DNA from: an uncultured Actinomycetes bacterium
Lineage (GTDB): Bacteria; Actinomycetota; Actinomycetes; Nanopelagicales; Nanopelagicaceae
Assembly (NCBI GenBank): GCA_903867285.1
Contig: CAIPQX010000167.1
Coordinates: forward strand, 1 to 35,458
Direction: 5' to 3'
DNA length: 35,458 nucleotides
How positions within the stretch are numbered: position 1 is the stretch's first letter; each line of letters opens with the position of its first letter. The translations under genes and the position numbers were made by a program. Of the stretch, positions 31,327 to 35,458 are shown one piece after another. Under the pieces are notes generated by a model. It searched no databases, was not told the origin of the DNA, and was given only the letters and a program-made list of their open reading frames with translations.

Positions 31327-31332
31327 GTGCAG

Positions 31333-32232
31333 ATGAAATATGTCGCTGCAATTGATGTGGGCGGCACTTCGATTAAAGCAGCGCTCGTCTCTGAGGCACT
31401 AGAGGTTATAACCACCACCACAGCTCCAACTCCACAAGAGGATCCAACTGGGCGTAAGACGGCCCAATCACTCGCGGTTATCGTCAGAGAACTTGAGCAG
31501 ACTCATCATGTGAGTGCTGTTGGTTTTGCAGTACCTGGAACATTAGATGAAGCGCAAGGCATAACTCGCTGGACCGGAAATCTCGGTTGGAAAGATCTTC
31601 CCATCAAAGAGTTGGTTGCTAAGGAATTAAATCTTCCAATTGCCTTTGGTCATGATGTGCGCAGCGGCGCAGTAGCAGAGTTACGCAGTGGAGCTGCTAA
31701 AGATTTTCAACAATCAATCTTTATTCCGGTAGGCACGGGGATTGCCGCTGCACTTATTATTGACGGCAAGATCCGAAGCAGCGATGGCTATGCAGGAGAG
31801 ATTGGCCATCTCAATGTTGGTCATGATATTCCCTGTGTATGTGGTTTATCTGGATGCCTAGAAACTATTTCGTCAGCAGCCGCCATAACGCGCGAATACG
31901 AAAAGCGAACGGGATACCAAATAACGGCAAAAGAAATTTTGGGCCGCATCAGGAGCGATGATCATGCCTGGCAAGTTTGGGAGCAAGCAATTGCCTATCT
32001 CGCGGTCGCCTTAGAAGACCTCATCACAATATTGGCTCCGGAAGCAATTATCTTTGGTGGTGGATTGTCACAAGCAGGTGCAGCGCTTATAGAACCTCTG
32101 CAAACTATCTTGAATGAAAGATTGACCTTTCAGCGTATGCCGCAATTACTTATTGCCCATTACGGGGTCAATGCTGGGACAATTGGATGCGCGATAATGG
32201 CACTAGACCTTCTACCGAAAGAGACGGCATGA
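31333..32232 (+). CDS. ROK-family sugar kinase (probable N-acetylhexosamine kinase)
   Basis: This 299-residue ROK kinase has the ATP motif DVGGTSIKAAL (8-18), a catalytic Asp in FGHDVRSG, the GEIGHLNV histidine, and the zinc motif CVCGLSGCLE. It should phosphorylate N-acetylgalactosamine or N-acetylglucosamine at C6 for the downstream deacetylase. I choose ATG 31333 over the GTG two codons earlier because TAGAGT sits 6 nt before it. Its TGA overlaps the nagA ATG (ATGA). Confidence 0.88.
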   Translation: MKYVAAIDVGGTSIKAALVSEALEVITTTTAPTPQEDPTGRKTAQSLAVIVRELEQTHHVSAVGFAVPGTLDEAQGITRWTGNLGWKDLPIKELVAKELNLPIAFGHDVRSGAVAELRSGAAKDFQQSIFIPVGTGIAAALIIDGKIRSSDGYAGEIGHLNVGHDIPCVCGLSGCLETISSAAAITREYEKRTGYQITAKEILGRIRSDDHAWQVWEQAIAYLAVALEDLITILAPEAIIFGGGLSQAGAALIEPLQTILNERLTFQRMPQLLIAHYGVNAGTIGCAIMALDLLPKETA

Positions 32233-33107
32233 CAACCGGCTTTACTGATATTCACTCACATGGTGGCGGCGGATTCAGTTTTAGCGACCCCAACCCCGAG
32301 CACGTTGCAAAAGCGTTGGCGGCACATCGCGAGCATGGAACCACCACGCAAATTGCCAGCTTGGTTACTGAGCCATTGGATGTACTGAAAAATCAGATCA
32401 AGAACCTAATTCCCTTTGCTCTCAATGGAAGCATTGCGGGAATTCATCTAGAGGGACCATACCTGTCGAGTGCTAAATGCGGTGCTCATGATCCGAAATT
32501 ACTGCGCGAACCAAAGTTAGATGAGATCAAAGAATTGATTGACGCTGGCCAAGGTCACATAAGGATGGTGACGATCGCCCCCGAATTACCTGGTGCAATA
32601 GCGGCCATTGAACTTCTTAGAGATATGGGAGTAACGGTTGCTGTCGGTCATAGCAACGCTACTGCAGCAGAAGCCATCTCAGCGATATCGGCCGGCGCAA
32701 CCATAGTTACTCATATGTTTAATGCGCTTCCAGAGCTTGATCATCGATCTGCAACTATCACCAATACACTTCTCGTCAACCCAGACATCTACTTTGAAAT
32801 AATTCTGGATGGTGTACATGTCAATCACTCCGCTGCAGAACTTCTACTCAAATTAGCACCCGGTCGAATTATTCTTGTCACCGATGCGATGGCTGCTGCA
32901 GGTGGCAGTGATGGCAACTACACAATTGGTGATTTGGCGGTGCAGGTAGAAAATGGCGTCGCTACTCTCGCCTCTAATGGTTCTCTAGCCGGAAGTACTC
33001 TGACGATGGATGCGGCATACAATCGTTTCGTTAATGAGTTTAGCGTTTCACCAGAGGCCGCTCAATCTGCAGCCATCGACCTAGGAAAGAAGGCACTTGG
33101 AATATGA
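32229..33107 (+). CDS. nagA: Short N-acetylhexosamine-6-phosphate deacetylase lacking the beta-domain
   Basis: This amidohydrolase removes acetate from N-acetylglucosamine- or N-acetylgalactosamine-6-P. The catalytic barrel residues are all present: H9-x-H11 (DIHSHGGGG), E75 (HLEGPY), H141 (VGHSNAT), H162 (THMFNALP) and D219 (VTDAMAAAG). It is only 292 residues; NagA enzymes are usually near 380. The roughly 50 N-terminal residues before the HxH and the 40-50 after the barrel, which together form the small beta-sandwich, are both missing. It starts directly at MTTGFTDIHSH on an ATGA overlap with the kinase and ends with an ATGA overlap with the next gene. Confidence 0.88.
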   Translation: MTTGFTDIHSHGGGGFSFSDPNPEHVAKALAAHREHGTTTQIASLVTEPLDVLKNQIKNLIPFALNGSIAGIHLEGPYLSSAKCGAHDPKLLREPKLDEIKELIDAGQGHIRMVTIAPELPGAIAAIELLRDMGVTVAVGHSNATAAEAISAISAGATIVTHMFNALPELDHRSATITNTLLVNPDIYFEIILDGVHVNHSAAELLLKLAPGRIILVTDAMAAAGGSDGNYTIGDLAVQVENGVATLASNGSLAGSTLTMDAAYNRFVNEFSVSPEAAQSAAIDLGKKALGI

Positions 33108-34078
33108 GCGCGCTACGTTGGGGTTTCTTAAGTGCTGGTGGGATCGCCACTGCAGTTGCCGATGATTTTCGAATTGCCGGAATAAATATTCAAGCAGTAG
33201 GCGCGCGAGATTTAGCGAAGGCCAATGAGTTTGCAGATAAGTTTGGAATCCCCAATCGTCATCAAGGCTATGACGCGCTCGTCAATGATCCCGAAGTCGA
33301 CGCCGTCTACATCTCGACGCCACACCCTTGGCATCACCAACATGCGCTACTGGCTCTCAACGCCGGTAAACATGTTCTCCTGGAGAAGCCTTTCACCATT
33401 AACGCTCGCGAAGCCCAAGAGATTAAAGAGTTGGCCGCCGCCAAGAAGCTATTCGTTCTAGAGGCAATGTGGACGCGTTTTCTCCCATCTATGGATGCCA
33501 TCTTCGCGGTCATTAATTCCGGGGCCCTCGGTGAAATTAAGTTAGTAACAGCCGACCATAGCCAGTACCTGCCGCATGTTCCCCGCCTCTGGGAGCCAGA
33601 GTTAGGTGGAGGAGCGCTCTTGGATTTAGGGATTTATCCAGTCTCTTTTGCGGTACGAGTTCTCGGTTTTCCAAAGAGTGTTACAGGGAAGGCAACTCTC
33701 ACGGGTCAGAAAGTGGATGAGACGACATCTCTCATCTTTGAATATGACAATGGAGCCCAGGCCTCATTAACCACGTGTATGTCAGCAGCAGGTCCCGTAA
33801 CCGCAACGGTCGTTGGAACCCTCGGTCGCATTGAAATTGACGCACCTTTTTACAACCAGACCTCTTTTAGAGTCTTCAATCAAGGTGGCGAAGTTATTCA
33901 AAGCTATGACGAGAAGATAAAGGGCGTTGGCCGACAGTATCAAGGTCTGCATTTAGAGATGTGCGTAGCAGCAGGGCTCACTGAAAGCCCAATTTTGAGC
34001 GTCACTGAAAGCGTTGCAATTATGCAGGTTATGGATGCGCTTCGCGCTCAGATCGGTGTTAAGTACCCTACTGAGTGA
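33104..34078 (+). CDS. Gfo/Idh/MocA-family NAD(P)-dependent oxidoreductase
   Basis: This 324-residue protein has an N-terminal Rossmann domain (WGFLSAGGIATAVADDF) and the family's EKP motif (HVLLEKPFTIN). A C-terminal alpha/beta domain contains GGGALLDLGIYPVSFAVRVLG. Members oxidise or reduce sugars, inositols or dihydrodiols; the substrate is unknown. As last gene of the amino-sugar operon, coupled to nagA by ATGA, it may act on an unusual sugar taken up by the same transporter. It ends 1 nt from the convergent aldo/keto reductase. Confidence 0.9.
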   Translation: MSALRWGFLSAGGIATAVADDFRIAGINIQAVGARDLAKANEFADKFGIPNRHQGYDALVNDPEVDAVYISTPHPWHHQHALLALNAGKHVLLEKPFTINAREAQEIKELAAAKKLFVLEAMWTRFLPSMDAIFAVINSGALGEIKLVTADHSQYLPHVPRLWEPELGGGALLDLGIYPVSFAVRVLGFPKSVTGKATLTGQKVDETTSLIFEYDNGAQASLTTCMSAAGPVTATVVGTLGRIEIDAPFYNQTSFRVFNQGGEVIQSYDEKIKGVGRQYQGLHLEMCVAAGLTESPILSVTESVAIMQVMDALRAQIGVKYPTE

Positions 34079-34079
34079 T

Positions 34080-35054
34080 TTAGTCACGGAATGCAGGTTG
34101 GTCTACCAATTCGTATTGAATTGGTCCATCAGGAGGGCAACTGGCATTGAGTTCGGCGATCTCGGCCGTGCTGAGTTGAATACTCGCTCCGGTGAGTGAA
34201 TCCAAAATTGAAGCAGCTTTAGATGCTCCAGGAATTGGGATACAAGTTGGGAACTGCGAGAGATGCCATGCAACTGTCAGGGCATAGGCAGAGACACCCT
34301 TCGCTTTTGCTATACGATCAAATGCCCCGAATTCTCCAGTCGCAATCTTCTCGAAGTTAGATCCTCCTCCAAGGGGAGACCATGGCAAGAAAGCAATTCC
34401 AAATTCGGTGCAGATATCAATGACATCGGTTGATAACCTGTAACGCGGACTGTATTCGTTTTGCACTGAGACGATTCCACCTTGCGACGGTGTTCCGCCG
34501 ATTGCAATGGCTCGGCGCAGTTGTCCGGCATTTACATTGCTCAAGCCAATTGCTTCGACATATCCATGCTCTTTGAGGGATAAAACATTTTCGAACTGCT
34601 CTTCAAAGGTGATTGAGGTATCTAGACGATGATGTTGCCAGAGTGGAATCTTGGAAAGTCCCATCTTCGCAGCGGAAGCTTCGACTGCGCGATACAAATA
34701 ATGCTTGGTTGCATTGCGCCCCGGTTCACCCCACCAGTTATCGCCCTTGGCTCTGGTAATTCCACCTTTTGAAGCGATAACAATCTTGGCTTTGCGTTCT
34801 GGAGATGCATTCCATGTCCTAAAAGCTTCGCCCACCAAGACTTCATTGTGTCCCATTTGGTTCCAAGCGGGAGCGTAAATATCAGCTGTATCAAGCAATT
34901 GCACGCCGGCATCGAGCGCTGCATGAATCACGCTAATTGCATAGTCGCGGTCATCGAGAATCCACTTGTTGCGATCGGTCGCCATAGAAAGGGGCATGCA
35001 CCCCAGGCCTACTGCGGTTACTTCAAAGGGACCAAGGGTGCGCGTCATTGTCAT
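34080..35054 (-). CDS. Aldo/keto reductase
   Basis: This 324-residue NADPH-dependent reductase has the catalytic tetrad D55, Y60 (LLDTADIYAP), K96 (IASKGG) and a histidine in LWQHHRLD. The C-terminal coenzyme segment IPIPGASKAASI is typical of AKRs. The substrate is unknown. TAATGT sits 6 nt before the ATG at 35054, so it probably has its own leaderless promoter and is not coupled to the upstream exporter gene. Confidence 0.92.
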   Translation of the reverse strand: MTMTRTLGPFEVTAVGLGCMPLSMATDRNKWILDDRDYAISVIHAALDAGVQLLDTADIYAPAWNQMGHNEVLVGEAFRTWNASPERKAKIVIASKGGITRAKGDNWWGEPGRNATKHYLYRAVEASAAKMGLSKIPLWQHHRLDTSITFEEQFENVLSLKEHGYVEAIGLSNVNAGQLRRAIAIGGTPSQGGIVSVQNEYSPRYRLSTDVIDICTEFGIAFLPWSPLGGGSNFEKIATGEFGAFDRIAKAKGVSAYALTVAWHLSQFPTCIPIPGASKAASILDSLTGASIQLSTAEIAELNASCPPDGPIQYELVDQPAFRD

Positions 35055-35060
35055 GGGAAA

Positions 35061-35066
35061 ACATTA
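35061..35066 (-). promoter_or_regulatory. -10 hexamer TAATGT for the aldo/keto reductase (leaderless)
   Basis: On the minus strand TAATGT is followed by 6 nt and the ATG at 35054. It falls in the 16-nt gap after the exporter stop codon. Confidence 0.5.
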
Positions 35067-35070
35067 CTGG

Positions 35071-35458
35071 TTAAGAAAGAGAAAAGGAGATCGAACTTAT
35101 TGCCAGGGGGAGATGTGAAACAAGAATCACGACGCGGTCGGAAAGTCTTAGCGCCACTTTCTGAGAAATTCGCTCGACCATTTCGGCGTCCAGGAACTCG
35201 TAGGGTTCATCGAGAATGACTATGGGAGTATCACGTAGCAAGAGGCGAGCCAATTTGAGTCGTTGCTTCTCTCCACCGGAGAAGTTGTAGCCCATGGATC
35301 CAATCATGGTGTCGAGATCTTCTGGGAGCTCCTCGACAAATTGGCGGAGTTCTACTAGCTCTAGTACTTCTCGTAGTTCATCGTCCGTCGCTTCGGGTCT
35401 TCCTATCTTCAAATTCTCGCGAATGGAAGTTCCAAATAAGTAGTCGTCTTGCAGTAGC
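35071..35458 (-). CDS. ABC exporter ATPase domain, CydC-like, C-terminal part (runs off window)
   Basis: The open frame continues to the window edge and gives the last 128 or so residues of an ABC exporter. A Q-loop (LLQDDYLFGTSIRENL), signature FSGGEKQRL, Walker B IVILDEP, D-loop FLDAE and H-loop VSHLPL are visible. The EFLDAE version of the D-loop region and the overall pattern resemble CydC, half of the CydDC thiol exporter needed for cytochrome bd assembly. The Walker A and membrane domain are outside the window, so the CydC assignment is moderate. Confidence 0.7.
   Translation of the reverse strand, partial: LLQDDYLFGTSIRENLKIGRPEATDDELREVLELVELRQFVEELPEDLDTMIGSMGYNFSGGEKQRLKLARLLLRDTPIVILDEPYEFLDAEMVERISQKVALRLSDRVVILVSHLPLAISSISFSLS

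Noticed and set aside
32187..32228. Longer NagA start
   Set aside because: It lies inside the conserved end of the ROK kinase and encodes nothing resembling the missing beta-domain; the ATGA start at 32229 is better.

Overview
This window looks like chromosome from a streamlined actinobacterium. Supporting signs are an Actinobacteria-type crgA / trpG / pknB / pstP block, a Mycobacterium-like dCTP deaminase, a mycobacterial Sdh1-like succinate dehydrogenase and TANNNT -10 hexamers placed 6-7 nt before start codons. Genes overlap or nearly touch throughout. The base composition (by eye about half GC, not counted) and compact layout resemble freshwater Nanopelagicales (acI: Planktophila/Nanopelagicus). 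That placement is inference. I see no insertion sequence, prophage, CRISPR array or rRNA, and no gene-free stretch longer than 300 bases.

Layout. 1-6.5 kb is housekeeping: a partial probable carbonic anhydrase, an EamA exporter, dcd, lemA-htpX, a Sco1-CopC copper pair and a two-component system. 6.5-13.2 kb is the crgA/trpG divergence, pknB-pstP, tRNA-Leu(CAG), pheA, serS, a HAD phosphatase with an apparent AUU start, and tRNA-Ser(UGA) running into a 9-bp tandem repeat. 13.3-17.9 kb is sdhCAB, a small holin-like membrane protein and two crcB genes. 17.9-19.3 kb is a Xaa-Pro aminopeptidase.

19.3-35 kb is the accessory catabolic part. A complete hydroxyproline pathway is present: 4-hydroxyproline epimerase, three-gene D-hydroxyproline dehydrogenase, pyrroline-hydroxycarboxylate deaminase and 2-oxoglutarate semialdehyde dehydrogenase. 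It lies at the end of a ten-gene minus-strand run that begins with a CUT1 sugar ABC transporter, a DeoR regulator and a class II ketose-bisphosphate aldolase. Divergent from that run is an amino-sugar operon: SIS isomerase/deaminase, ROK kinase, an unusually short NagA and a Gfo/Idh/MocA oxidoreductase. A 224-bp divergent region between the two runs carries three 10-bp-phased repeats that look like a DeoR operator. Together the locus could feed on hydroxyproline and amino sugars from glycoproteins or mucin/collagen-like material (inference). The window ends with an aldo/keto reductase and the C-terminal part of a CydC-like ABC exporter.
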